A stretch of DNA of 64,000 nucleotides from Phycicoccus avicenniae_A (GTDB lineage Bacteria > Actinomycetota > Actinomycetes > Actinomycetales > Dermatophilaceae). Under the pieces are notes generated by a model. That model searched no databases. It was not told where the DNA came from and worked only from the letters and a program-made list of their open reading frames with translations. The stretch spans positions 1 through 64,000 of the forward strand of contig NZ_JBNVZV010000005.1 in NCBI RefSeq assembly GCF_050496545.1, given 5' to 3'. Numbering within the stretch: the first letter of the stretch is position 1; every line of letters begins with the position of its first letter. Positions 50,429 through 58,590 of the stretch are shown here, piece by piece. Position numbers and translations under genes: made by a program.

Positions 50429-51195
50429 GCGAGAACACCGCCGGGGACACCCGGCCCACCGCCGTCGTCACCGGGGCCAGCAGCGGCATCGGCCACGCCA
50501 CCGCGCGGCTGCTCGCCGACGCGGGGTTCCGCGTGGTCTGCGCCGCCCGCCGGGCCGACCGTGTCGAGGAGCTGGCCGGCTCGATCGGCGGTGTGGCGGT
50601 GGCCTGCGACGTCACCGTGCCCGCGGACGTCGCCCGGCTCGCGGACGTGGCCGGCGACGCCGTGCACGTGCTCGTGAACAACGCCGGCGGTGCGCTCGGG
50701 CTCGAGCCGGTGGCCGGGGCCGACGTCGAGCTCTGGCGGCAGATGTACGAGACCAACGTGCTCGGCACGCTCCGGGTCACCAAGGCGCTGCTGCCGGCCC
50801 TCGTCGCCGCCGGGGGCGAGGGCATCGTCGTCAACGTCGGCTCGATCGCCGGCCTGCTCGCCTACGAGGGCGGCGGCGGGTACACGGTCGCCAAGCACGG
50901 CGTGCACGTGATGACCGAGACCCTGCGCCTCGAGCTCTTCGACCAACCGGTGCGTGTCACCGAGATCGCGCCGGGGATGGTGCGGACCGAGGAGTTCTCG
51001 CTGACGCGCTTCGACGGCGACCGCGAGCGCGCCGACAAGGTCTACGAGGGGGTGCCGGGCCCGCTCATCGCCGAGGACGTCGCCGAGGCGGTCGTCTGGA
51101 TGGCCACCCGGCCGGCCCACGTCAACGTCGACCTGATGGTCCTCAAGCCGCGGGCCCAGGCGGCGCCGCACAAGGTCCACCGCCTCCCCTCCTGA
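50425..51195 (+). CDS. SDR family NAD(P)-dependent oxidoreductase
   Basis: A 256-residue classical short-chain dehydrogenase. The cofactor motif is VVTGASSGIGHATARLL, followed by LVNNAGGALGL (NNAG), VNVGSIAGLLAYEGGGGYTVAKHG (catalytic Ser, Tyr and Lys) and IAPGMVRTEEFSLTRFDG. It resembles YdfG/serine dehydrogenase-type SDRs that act on 3-hydroxy acids. The GTG start overlaps the stop of the hotdog gene and has GAGGGAGCAG upstream. The HEAT-repeat gene follows after 4 nt. The substrate is unknown. Confidence 0.92.
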   Translation: MSENTAGDTRPTAVVTGASSGIGHATARLLADAGFRVVCAARRADRVEELAGSIGGVAVACDVTVPADVARLADVAGDAVHVLVNNAGGALGLEPVAGADVELWRQMYETNVLGTLRVTKALLPALVAAGGEGIVVNVGSIAGLLAYEGGGGYTVAKHGVHVMTETLRLELFDQPVRVTEIAPGMVRTEEFSLTRFDGDRERADKVYEGVPGPLIAEDVAEAVVWMATRPAHVNVDLMVLKPRAQAAPHKVHRLPS

Positions 51196-51199
51196 CCCC

Positions 51200-51730
51200 G
51201 TGGAGGCGTTCGCGGAGGTGCTGGCGGCCGGCGGGCACACGAACTCGCTCGGCCGGTCCGGCGAGGTGCTCGAGCTGCTGCGTTCCGATGCGTCACGCCT
51301 CGACGAGCTGTTCGCCTGCATCGCCCACGACGACGCCTGGGTGAGGATGCGGGCCGTCGACACCTTCGAGAAGCTCGTGCGCGAAAAGCCCACCCTCGGG
51401 CAGCCCTACCTGCCCCGCGTCCTCGGCGAGCTGACCCGCAGCGACCAGCCGTCGGTGCAGTGGCACACGGCCCAGCTGCTCGGGCTGCTCGACCTCGACG
51501 AGGAGGAGCGCGCGGCCGCCGTGCGCTGGCTCACCGACCGGGTGCGGACGACCGACGTCGACTGGATCGTCGCGGCGCAGTCGATGGCGGCCCTCGTCGC
51601 CTTCGTGCGCGCTGGTCACCTCGGCGCCGACGAGGTCGTGCCCCTGCTCGAGGTGCAGACACGGCATCGCTCGGCGTCGGTGCGGCGCAAGGCATCCGGC
51701 TTCCTGGAGGGCCTGCGCGACCTCGGCTGA
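51200..51730 (+). CDS. HEAT-repeat-like helical protein
   Basis: A 176-residue all-helical protein. Repeated helix pairs (LFACIAHDDAWVRMRAVDTFE; VLGELTRSDQPSVQWHTAQL; WIVAAQSMAALVAFVRAGHL; SASVRRKASGFLEGLRDLG) look like HEAT/ARM repeats, a protein-interaction fold. No enzymatic motif is seen. It is the third gene of the hotdog-SDR operon. The GTG start lies 4 nt after the SDR stop. The role is unknown. Confidence 0.75.
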   Translation: MEAFAEVLAAGGHTNSLGRSGEVLELLRSDASRLDELFACIAHDDAWVRMRAVDTFEKLVREKPTLGQPYLPRVLGELTRSDQPSVQWHTAQLLGLLDLDEEERAAAVRWLTDRVRTTDVDWIVAAQSMAALVAFVRAGHLGADEVVPLLEVQTRHRSASVRRKASGFLEGLRDLG

Positions 51731-51739
51731 CCGTCGCGG

Positions 51740-52417
51740 TCAGGGCTGGCGGCGGCCGAGCTCCCAGGAGGCGGCGTCGCCGAGGTCGCCCTCGCCGGTG
51801 CGCGTGAAGACGAGCCGGTCGTGCAGCCGGTTGCGGCGCCCGCCCCAGAGCTCGACCTCGTCGCAGAGGATGCGGAAGCCGCCCCACGACTCGGGCACCG
51901 GGACGTCGTCGTCGGACCCGGTGTCGGGGAACTGTTCCGCCCGGCGCTCGTAGGCCGCCTCAAGGTCGGCGCGCGAGCCGACGGGCTGTGACTGCCGCGA
52001 CGCCCACGCCGAGATGCGCGACGCCCACGGGCGCGACACCCAGTAGTCACGCACCTCATCCTCGTCGAGCGGGATCGCCCTGCCGCGGAAGCGGATCGCG
52101 CGGTACATGGCGGGCCAGGTGAGGGCGGCGGCGACGTGCTCGTTGCCGGTCAGCTCGTGGCCCTTGGTGGAGGTGAGGTCGGTGACGAAGCCCGGCCCGC
52201 GCTCGTCGAGGAAGCGCATGAGGACGGTGCGGACGTTCGGGCGACCCTCGGCATCGGCGGAGGCCACCGAGAGCGCCAGCGGCTCGAAGACGTCGGCCTC
52301 GCTCTCGGAGCGGCGCACGGCGTCGTCGACCCAGAGCCGCACCTGCGCGTACGGGGTCTCGAGGAGGTCGGCCTCGGCGATGCCGTCCCCGGTGTAGTCG
52401 ACGCGTCGCGGGTCCAT
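51740..52417 (-). CDS. pdxH: Pyridoxamine 5'-phosphate oxidase
   Basis: A 225-residue FMN enzyme that oxidises pyridoxine or pyridoxamine 5'-phosphate to pyridoxal 5'-phosphate. Conserved parts are GRPNVRTVLMRFLDERGPGF, FVTDLTSTKGHELTGN, YRAIRFRGRAIPLDE, SRISAWASRQSQPVGSR and the C-terminal WGGRRNRLHDRLVF. The length is normal. It converges with the HEAT-repeat gene. No strong Shine-Dalgarno sequence precedes the ATG, but TAGGCT on the minus strand (52425-52430) ends 7 nt upstream, suggesting another leaderless transcript. Confidence 0.95.
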   Translation of the reverse strand: MDPRRVDYTGDGIAEADLLETPYAQVRLWVDDAVRRSESEADVFEPLALSVASADAEGRPNVRTVLMRFLDERGPGFVTDLTSTKGHELTGNEHVAAALTWPAMYRAIRFRGRAIPLDEDEVRDYWVSRPWASRISAWASRQSQPVGSRADLEAAYERRAEQFPDTGSDDDVPVPESWGGFRILCDEVELWGGRRNRLHDRLVFTRTGEGDLGDAASWELGRRQP

Positions 52418-52477
52418 GCCGCCAGCCTAGGCCCGCGCGGTGACGCCGGACCGGGTCTCCCTGTCTCGCCGGCGTCT

Positions 52478-52572
52478 CCCCGCTCCGCCGGGGTGCCATC
52501 GCGCCCCCGGTGTCTCCCCGCTCCGCCGGGGTCACCCTGCTCCGCCGGGGTGCCATCGCACCCCGGCAGGGC
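52478..52572. repeat. GC-rich degenerate repeats of about 19 bp
   Basis: CCCCGCTCCGCCGGGG recurs at 52478 and 52516, with a near copy (CCCTGCTCCGCCGGGG) at 52535. The spacing is 38 and 19 bp, so a 19-bp period with a diverged unit between the first two. Each copy is self-complementary at its ends (CCCCG/CGGGG). The 429-nt stretch between pdxH and the MFS gene has no convincing gene; this and the next repeat fill most of it. Confidence 0.6.
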
Positions 52573-52636
52573 ACGGAGGCGCCGGCCACGCACGATCACC
52601 CCGGCGACGCATATGGCCCCGGCGTTGCGGTCGCTC

Positions 52637-52783
52637 CGACCGGGATACCGGTCGCCGCGACCACGATCCCTCCCCCGGCGACCACGATCCCGGTCGCCAC
52701 GACCACGATCCCGGACCCCGCGACCGGGATCCCGGACCTCGCGACCGGGATTCCGGTCGCGGTGACCACTGGTCCGGAGGGCA
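52637..52783. repeat. Tandem array of 21-bp repeats
   Basis: Six consecutive 21-bp units start CGACC(A/G)(C/G)GAT(C/T/A)CC and a seventh is diverged. The period is a multiple of three, so frames stay open on both strands and would encode heptapeptide repeats (ATTIPVA-like on plus, GIPVA-like on minus). No start context, partner gene or conserved protein supports translation, so I treat it as a minisatellite-like repeat between two genes. Confidence 0.75.
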
Positions 52784-52846
52784 CCTGGTGATGAGCCCGG
52801 CCCCGGGCGTCGCCCCCCGCACCACCGCCACGGTCGCGCGCCGCCC

Positions 52847-54130
52847 TCAGGGCGTGGGGTGCCGCGCGTCGTAGCGCACGAACCCGGGCTGGCGCACCGC
52901 CAGGAGCACCACCGCCAGCACGCACACCAGCCCGCCACCGACCGCCGTCCACCCCTCGCCGACCCGCTCGGCCACCCCGCCGCCGGCCAGCTCCCCGAGC
53001 CGCGGTCCTCCGGCCACCACGACGATGAACACCCCCTGCAGCCTCCCCCGCATCCGGTCCGGCGCGGCCGACTGCAGGATCGTGGTCCGGAACACGGCGC
53101 TCACCGCGTCCGCCCCACCGGCGAACGCCATCGCCGCCAGGGCCCCCACCAGCGCCACCTCGCGCGACACCACCCCGTCGGCCGCGAGCAGCGCCACCCC
53201 GAGCCCGCTGACGCCCACGCCCCACCCCGCCACGCTCACGAGGATCGCCAGCCCCTGCCGCCGCACCCCGCCGAGCCGCCCGGACAGCGTCATCGCGAGG
53301 ATGCCACCGACCGCCGTCGCCGCGTACAGGGCACCGACCGTGCTCGCCCCACCGCCGAGGATGACCGCCCCGGCCGCCGGGAACAGCACTCGCGGCTGCG
53401 CCAGGAGCATCGCCGCGATGTCCGCCACGAAGGTCATCCGCACGTTCGGGGCGGTGCGCAGGAAGGCGAACCCGTCGAGCACCGAGCGCAGCCCGACCCG
53501 CCGCGGGCCCTCCTCGCCGGCCACCACCTCCGGCGGCACGGGGTGCAGCCGCCACAGGCTCGTCACGGCGGCGAAGGTCAGCAGGGCGTCCGCGGTGTAG
53601 GCCAGCCGGTAGCCCCCGCCGTCGACGAGCAGGCCGGCCAGCAGCGGCCCCGCGGTCATCGCCGTGTTCATCGCGAAGACCGACAGCGCGTTGGCGGCCG
53701 GCAGCTGCTCCGGCGGCAGGATCCGGGGGTAGATGCTCGTGCGCGCCGGCGAGGACACCGCGAAGGCCCCGCTCCACACGGCGACGACGCCGTAGAGCAC
53801 CCACACGTTCGTGTTGCCGAGCCAGGCCTGGGCGGCGGCGACGATGCTCGTGGCGCACGCGACGAGCGTGGCCACCAGCCCGACGAGCCGCCGGTCGTGG
53901 TGGTCGGCGAGCGCCCCGCCGTAGAGCCCGAGGACCACCAGCGGCACGAGCGCGAAGAGCCCCACGAGGCCGACCGCGGCCGTCGAGCGTGTCACCTCGT
54001 AGACCTGAAGGCCGACCGCCACGACCGCCATCTGCGAGCCGACGTTGGAGAGGGTGAACCCGGTCCACAGCCGCCGGTAGTCCCGGTTCTCCCGGAACGG
54101 GGTGAGGTCCGGGAGCAGGGAGCGCAGCAC
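52847..54130 (-). CDS. MFS transporter, enterobactin-exporter (EntS)-like
   Basis: A 427-residue permease starting VLRSLLPDLTPFRENRDYRRLW, the typical N terminus of the EntS/DHA3 group. Signatures are LYGGALADHHDRRLVGLV, SSPARTSIYPRILPPEQLPAAN and SGRLGGVRRQGLAILV, with about 12 helices. It may export siderophores or other small molecules; no iron box was found. The GTG was chosen with GGGAG upstream; a GTG at 54199 would add 23 poorly conserved residues. It is divergent from the NYN-domain gene. Confidence 0.88.
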   Translation of the reverse strand: MLRSLLPDLTPFRENRDYRRLWTGFTLSNVGSQMAVVAVGLQVYEVTRSTAAVGLVGLFALVPLVVLGLYGGALADHHDRRLVGLVATLVACATSIVAAAQAWLGNTNVWVLYGVVAVWSGAFAVSSPARTSIYPRILPPEQLPAANALSVFAMNTAMTAGPLLAGLLVDGGGYRLAYTADALLTFAAVTSLWRLHPVPPEVVAGEEGPRRVGLRSVLDGFAFLRTAPNVRMTFVADIAAMLLAQPRVLFPAAGAVILGGGASTVGALYAATAVGGILAMTLSGRLGGVRRQGLAILVSVAGWGVGVSGLGVALLAADGVVSREVALVGALAAMAFAGGADAVSAVFRTTILQSAAPDRMRGRLQGVFIVVVAGGPRLGELAGGGVAERVGEGWTAVGGGLVCVLAVVLLAVRQPGFVRYDARHPTP

Positions 54131-54215
54131 CGGCGCATCATCTCCCGCCGCGCCGGTCCGAGGACGGGCGGGATGCGCGCCGGGTCGCGCGGACGGCACG
54201 GCACCGGGTGAGGGC

Positions 54216-54221
54216 TAGCCT
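54216..54221 (+). promoter_or_regulatory. -10 box of a leaderless NYN-gene transcript
   Basis: TAGCCT lies exactly 6 nt before the ATG, and no Shine-Dalgarno sequence is present. Confidence 0.5.
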
Positions 54222-54227
54222 CGGGCC

Positions 54228-55115
54228 ATGACGGAGACCCCGCGCATCGCGCTGCTCATCGACGCCGACAACGCGCGGGCCCGGCGGCTCGACGTCGTGC
54301 TCAACGAGCTGTCCTCCCTCGGGGAGACCACCATCCGCCGCGCCTACGGCAACTGGACGAAGTCCGAGCTCAAGGGCTGGCAGGAGATCCTGCACGACAA
54401 CGCGATCCGGCCGATGCAGCAGTTCGACCCGTCCAAGGGCAAGAACGCCAGCGACATGGCGCTCGTCGTGGACGCGGTCGACATCCTGCACACCCAGCGC
54501 CCCGACGCCGTCGCCATCGTCTCCTCCGACTCCGACTTCACCCCGCTCGTCATGCACCTGCGCGAGCACGGGGTGGCGGTGTACGGGTTCGGCGACGCCA
54601 AGACGCCGGCCGCGTTCCAGAGCGCCTGCACCCGCTTCCTCGTCCTCGACCGGCTCTCCCGGCCCAGCGGCGAGACCGCCGCCGACGACGACGAGCCCGA
54701 GCCGCCGCGCCGGGCCACCCGCAAGGCCACGGCGAAGGCGACCGCCAAGGCCACGACGAAGAGCGCCCCGGCCGCCAAGGCGAGCAAGAAGGCCCCTGCC
54801 CCCGCCGCCGACGCCGGCACCGCAGCCGGCGCCACCACCACCAACCCCGGCACCCCCGAGCGCGCCACCCGCGCCCAGCTGCGCCAGGACGCCCGCCTCG
54901 TCACGCTGCTCCGGGGCGCCGTCGAGTCCGCCTCCGACGAGACCGGCTGGGCCCGGATCGGCACGGTCGGCCAGCGCATCGCCCGGCAGTCCTCGTTCGA
55001 CTCCCGCAACTACGGGTACGCCAAGCTGAGCAAGCTCATCGAGGCCTCCGACCTGTTCGAGGTGCGGGACGCCGGCACGCCGGACATGGCGATGCGGGAC
55101 CCACGCGCGGGCTGA
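54228..55115 (+). CDS. NYN domain and OST-HTH/LOTUS domain protein
   Basis: A 295-residue protein. The N-terminal NYN (PIN-like) nuclease domain has RIALLIDADNARARRL, with acidic residues Asp12 and Asp14, then ASDMALVVDAVDIL and AIVSSDSDFTPLVMHLRE. A Lys/Ala-rich linker (about 160-210) leads to a C-terminal OST-HTH/LOTUS domain (LVTLLRGAVESASDETGWAR, FDSRNYGYAKLSKLIEAS). LOTUS domains bind RNA or G-quadruplex RNA, so this is probably an RNA-processing or RNA-decay enzyme. It is a single gene with its own leaderless promoter. Confidence 0.9.
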   Translation: MTETPRIALLIDADNARARRLDVVLNELSSLGETTIRRAYGNWTKSELKGWQEILHDNAIRPMQQFDPSKGKNASDMALVVDAVDILHTQRPDAVAIVSSDSDFTPLVMHLREHGVAVYGFGDAKTPAAFQSACTRFLVLDRLSRPSGETAADDDEPEPPRRATRKATAKATAKATTKSAPAAKASKKAPAPAADAGTAAGATTTNPGTPERATRAQLRQDARLVTLLRGAVESASDETGWARIGTVGQRIARQSSFDSRNYGYAKLSKLIEASDLFEVRDAGTPDMAMRDPRAG

Positions 55116-55173
55116 GCGCCCCGGCGTGCACAATGGGCCAGCCCGACAAGGACGACGAGCGAACGGGGAATCG

Positions 55174-56289
55174 ATGCCCAGCACCACGGACGACCCGCAC
55201 TTCTACCCCGGACTCGAAGGGGTCATCGCGTTCGAGAGCGAGATCGCCGAGCCCGACAAGGAGGGTGGCGCGCTGCGCTACCGCGGGGTCGACATCAAGG
55301 ACCTCGTCGGCACGGTGTCCTACGGCCAGGTGTGGGGCCTGCTCGTCGACGGCGAGCTCGACCCGGGCCTGCCGCCCGCCGAGCCGTTCCCGCTGCCGGT
55401 GCACACGGGCGACATCCGCGTCGACGTCCAGTCGGCCCTCGCCCAGCTCGCGCCCGTGTGGGGCTTCAAGCCGCTGCTCGACATCGACGACGCCGAGGCC
55501 CGCGACAACCTCGCCCGCGCCTCGGTCATGGCGATCTCGTTCATCGGCCAGTCCGCCCACGGCCAGAACAGCCCGATGGTGCCGCAGTCCGAGGTCGACA
55601 AGGGCCGCACCATCCCCGAGCGGTTCATGATCCGCTGGCGCGGCGAGCCCGACCCCAAGCACGTCGAGGCCATCGACGCCTACTTCATCTCCGCCGCCGA
55701 GCACGGCGTGAACGCCTCCACGTTCACGGCCCGGGTCATCGCCTCCACGGGCGCCGACGTCGCGGCGTGCCTCTCCGGCGCCATCGGCGCCCTGTCCGGC
55801 CCGCTGCACGGCGGCGCGCCCAGCCGCGCGCAGCACATGATCGAGGGCGTCGAGCAGACCGGCGACGCGGTGAAGTACGTCAAGGGCGTCTTCGACCGCA
55901 AGGAGCGCCTCATGGGCTTCGGGCACCGCGTGTACCGGGCCTACGACCCGCGCGCGGCCGTCCTGCGCGACACCTGCAAGCGCCTCGGCGCCCCCCGGTA
56001 CGAGGTGGCCCTCGAGCTCGAGAAGGCGGCCATCGCCGAGCTCGCCGAGCGCTACCCCGAGCGCCGGATGGAGACCAACGTCGACTTCTGGGCCGCGGTG
56101 CTGCTCGACTTCGCCGAGGTCCCCGGCGAGATGATGACACCGCTGTTCGTCGCGGCCCGCACGGCCGGCTGGTCGGCGCACGTCCTGGAGCAGAAGAGGA
56201 CCGGGCGGCTCATCCGCCCGAGCTCGCGCTACGTCGGCCCCGGCGAGCGCCCGCTGTCGGACGTCCAGGGGTACCGCAGCCCGGCCTGA
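55174..56289 (+). CDS. Citrate synthase (actinobacterial citrate synthase 2 type)
   Basis: A 371-residue enzyme condensing oxaloacetate and acetyl-CoA to citrate. Conserved motifs are GVIAFESEIAEPDKEGGALRYRG (start region, split here for reading as GVIAFESEIAEPD and GGALRYRGVD), GALSGPLHGGAPSRA, MGFGHRVYRAYDPRAAVL and METNVDFWAAVLLDF, with the catalytic histidines in LHGG and GHRVY and Asp in NVDFW. The shorter length fits the second citrate synthase or 2-methylcitrate synthase group. The ATG follows GGGGAATCG; an in-frame ATG at 55126 is less likely. Confidence 0.93.
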   Translation: MPSTTDDPHFYPGLEGVIAFESEIAEPDKEGGALRYRGVDIKDLVGTVSYGQVWGLLVDGELDPGLPPAEPFPLPVHTGDIRVDVQSALAQLAPVWGFKPLLDIDDAEARDNLARASVMAISFIGQSAHGQNSPMVPQSEVDKGRTIPERFMIRWRGEPDPKHVEAIDAYFISAAEHGVNASTFTARVIASTGADVAACLSGAIGALSGPLHGGAPSRAQHMIEGVEQTGDAVKYVKGVFDRKERLMGFGHRVYRAYDPRAAVLRDTCKRLGAPRYEVALELEKAAIAELAERYPERRMETNVDFWAAVLLDFAEVPGEMMTPLFVAARTAGWSAHVLEQKRTGRLIRPSSRYVGPGERPLSDVQGYRSPA

Positions 56290-56390
56290 CCCCGGGCGCT
56301 CCTCCCGCTCGCCAACCTCCCGGCCCGGACGTACGCTCGCCGGGCAGGCCGACCGCGTGCGCCGGCCCCGGTCCCGGGAGGTCCCGCGTC

Positions 56391-58376
56391 GTGTCCCCGC
56401 TGGCCCTGGCCACCGCCCTCGTCGGCGCGGCGGCCCTGACCACCGCCTCCCCCGCGCCCCCGGCGAGCGCCGCGCCGAGCATCACCGTGACGACCGTGGT
56501 CAGCGGCCTGAGCAACCCGTGGGACATCACGTGGGTCGGGGACCTCATGCTCTTCGACCAGCGCGCCGGCACCATCTCGAGCAAGCGCGGATCGGCGGCG
56601 CCCCAGCAGGTGAGCATCAGCGGCTTCCCCTCGATCTTCGCCCAGAGCGAGGGCGGCCTGCTCGGGATGGTCGCCGACCCCGCGGCCGCGACGAACCGGC
56701 GCTTCTACACCTGCCAGTCGGTGCGCGACGGCGGTGGCAACCCGCTCGACGTCCGCGTCCTGCGCTGGCGGCTCACGAGCGACACGACGGCCACGAGCGA
56801 CGGAGCCCCGGTCGTCACCGGGCTGCCGCTCTCCAGCGGCCGGCACTCGGGCTGCCGGCTGCGCTTCGGCGCCGACGGGAAGCTCTACGTCGGCACCGGT
56901 GACGCGGCCGTCGGCACTAACCCGCAGAACCTCTCCTCGCTCGGCGGCAAGGTGCTGCGGGTGAACGGGGACGGCACGATCCCCGCGGACAACCCGTTCG
57001 TCTCGCGCGGCGGGAACGCCCGCTACGTGTGGACCTACGGCCACCGCAACGTCCAGGGCCTCGCGCTGCGCCCCGGCACGAGCGAGCTGTGGTCGGTCGA
57101 GCACGGCACCAGCCGCGACGACGAGGTGAACGCCCTGGTCAAGGGTGCGAACTACGGGTGGGACCCGGTGCCGGGGTACGACGAGACCCGCCCGATGACC
57201 GACCTCGGCAAGTTCCCGTCGGCGCGCTCCGCGATGTGGTCCTCCGGCGCGCCGACGGTGGCGACCAGTGGGGCGACCTTCCTCTCCTCCCCGGCCTGGG
57301 GCTCGTGGCGCGGCAGCCTGGCCGTGGCCCTGCTCAAGGACCAGGGCATCTCGCTCATGCGGACGAACCCCACACGCTCGGCGAGCCGGGTCGTCCAGGT
57401 GCTGCCGCTGGCGCAGGCCGAGGGCTTCGGCCGGATCCGCGCGATGGCCGAGGGGCCCGACGGGGCCCTGTGGTTCACGACGTCGAACGGCACGGCCGAC
57501 CGCATCGTCCGCATCGCGCCGACCGCGACGCCGCCGGTGAGGCAGCCGGGCCAGCTCGTCTCGGCCGTGGGCGTGGGACTGGCCCGCTCGGGCAGCACCG
57601 TCGACGTCTACTTCCGGTCGACGGGCGATGCCGTGCTCACCCGCCGCAGCACGAACGACGGCGCGACGTGGGCGGCGACGGCGCGCACCGGGGTGACCTC
57701 GGTCGGCCCGCCGTCGGCGGCGTCGTCCGCCCCTGGCCGGGTCGACCTCGTCACGCGCTCGGCGAGCGGTGCGGTCGTGTACTCCCGGATCCTCGGCGGC
57801 CGGCGGACCGGGTCGTCCTCGCTCGGCGGCTCGGTGGTCTCGGCCCACGTCACCTCGCTCGGCGACGGCACCATCGACGTCTTCGCCGTCGGGCGGGACG
57901 GCGTGGCGGTGCGCAAGCACTGGAACCGGGCCTCGTGGAGCGCGTGGCAGCCGGTCGGGGGGTCGTTCACCTCGGCCCTGTCGGCATCGCCCGACCCGGC
58001 GCGCGGCGTCATCACCGTGACGGGACGCGGCCCCGACGGGCGCACGTACGAGCGCGAGTTCACGCCGACGGCAGCGAGCGGGACCTGGGCGCCGCGCACG
58101 GACGGGCTGTCGCAGTGGTCGACCCGCGCTGTCGGCGACCTGTGGCCCGGGCTGAGCCGACTCGCGGTCGGGGTGGCGTCCGATGGTTACGTCGTCGTCC
58201 AGCGCGGCACGCAGTTCGTCGCGACCGACGTGACCTGGTCCTCCTCGGGCGACATCGTCTCGCGCCCCGACGGCAGCTACCTCATGGCGGGACGGGGCCG
58301 TGACGGCGCCCTGTGGGTCACCTCGGGCGGGCCCTCGAGCTACGCGAGCCGCTCGCTCGGCGGTGTCGTGCGCTGA
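56391..58376 (+). CDS. Secreted PQQ-type sugar (glucose/sorbosone) dehydrogenase with C-terminal propeller-like region
   Basis: A 661-residue exported protein. A signal peptide (SPLALATALVGAAALTTA, cleavage near ASAAPS) is followed by a GSDH beta-propeller of about 330 residues: VVSGLSNPWDITWVGD, GGLLGMVADPA, GRHSGCRLRFGADGKLYVGT, VWTYGHRNVQGLALRP and GANYGWDPVPGYDET. Members oxidise aldoses using PQQ or act as non-catalytic binders. The last 280 residues (DVYFRSTGDAVLTRRSTNDG, AVRKHWNRASWSAWQPVGG) look like a second sialidase/PLL-type propeller that may bind sugars. The GTG start has GGGAGG upstream. It follows citrate synthase by about 100 nt. Confidence 0.88.
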   Translation: MSPLALATALVGAAALTTASPAPPASAAPSITVTTVVSGLSNPWDITWVGDLMLFDQRAGTISSKRGSAAPQQVSISGFPSIFAQSEGGLLGMVADPAAATNRRFYTCQSVRDGGGNPLDVRVLRWRLTSDTTATSDGAPVVTGLPLSSGRHSGCRLRFGADGKLYVGTGDAAVGTNPQNLSSLGGKVLRVNGDGTIPADNPFVSRGGNARYVWTYGHRNVQGLALRPGTSELWSVEHGTSRDDEVNALVKGANYGWDPVPGYDETRPMTDLGKFPSARSAMWSSGAPTVATSGATFLSSPAWGSWRGSLAVALLKDQGISLMRTNPTRSASRVVQVLPLAQAEGFGRIRAMAEGPDGALWFTTSNGTADRIVRIAPTATPPVRQPGQLVSAVGVGLARSGSTVDVYFRSTGDAVLTRRSTNDGATWAATARTGVTSVGPPSAASSAPGRVDLVTRSASGAVVYSRILGGRRTGSSSLGGSVVSAHVTSLGDGTIDVFAVGRDGVAVRKHWNRASWSAWQPVGGSFTSALSASPDPARGVITVTGRGPDGRTYEREFTPTAASGTWAPRTDGLSQWSTRAVGDLWPGLSRLAVGVASDGYVVVQRGTQFVATDVTWSSSGDIVSRPDGSYLMAGRGRDGALWVTSGGPSSYASRSLGGVVR

Positions 58377-58380
58377 CCTC

Positions 58381-58403
58381 CGCGCCGGTCCTGCACCGGC
58401 GCG
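58381..58403 (+). terminator. Hairpin after the sugar dehydrogenase gene
   Basis: CGCGCCGGT and ACCGGCGCG form a 9-bp stem with a 5-nt loop, starting 4 nt after the stop codon. Confidence 0.5.
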
Positions 58404-58590
58404 CTCCCGCCGGACGCCCACCAGATGGACCCGCCGCCCACCATGTGGGCATCCTCGGTGAGGATGGGGTCCGGTCGCGGGTCGCCGACGGCGTCGACCC
58501 CGCGGCCCCCGCACGCCCCGCGGCGCCCGATGCCGCGCCGGAGCACCGCGGACCCGTCCGGCACCACCATCCCCGACCACGGAGTGACAC

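Noticed and set aside
52440..52874. Open frames across the tandem repeats on both strands
   Set aside because: They arise because the repeat period is a multiple of three. No ribosome-binding site or conserved protein supports them.
58434..58453. Possible serC leader riboswitch
   Set aside because: Only a small CCCAC/GTGGG hairpin is visible. It does not match the SAM-II/serC RNA of other phyla.
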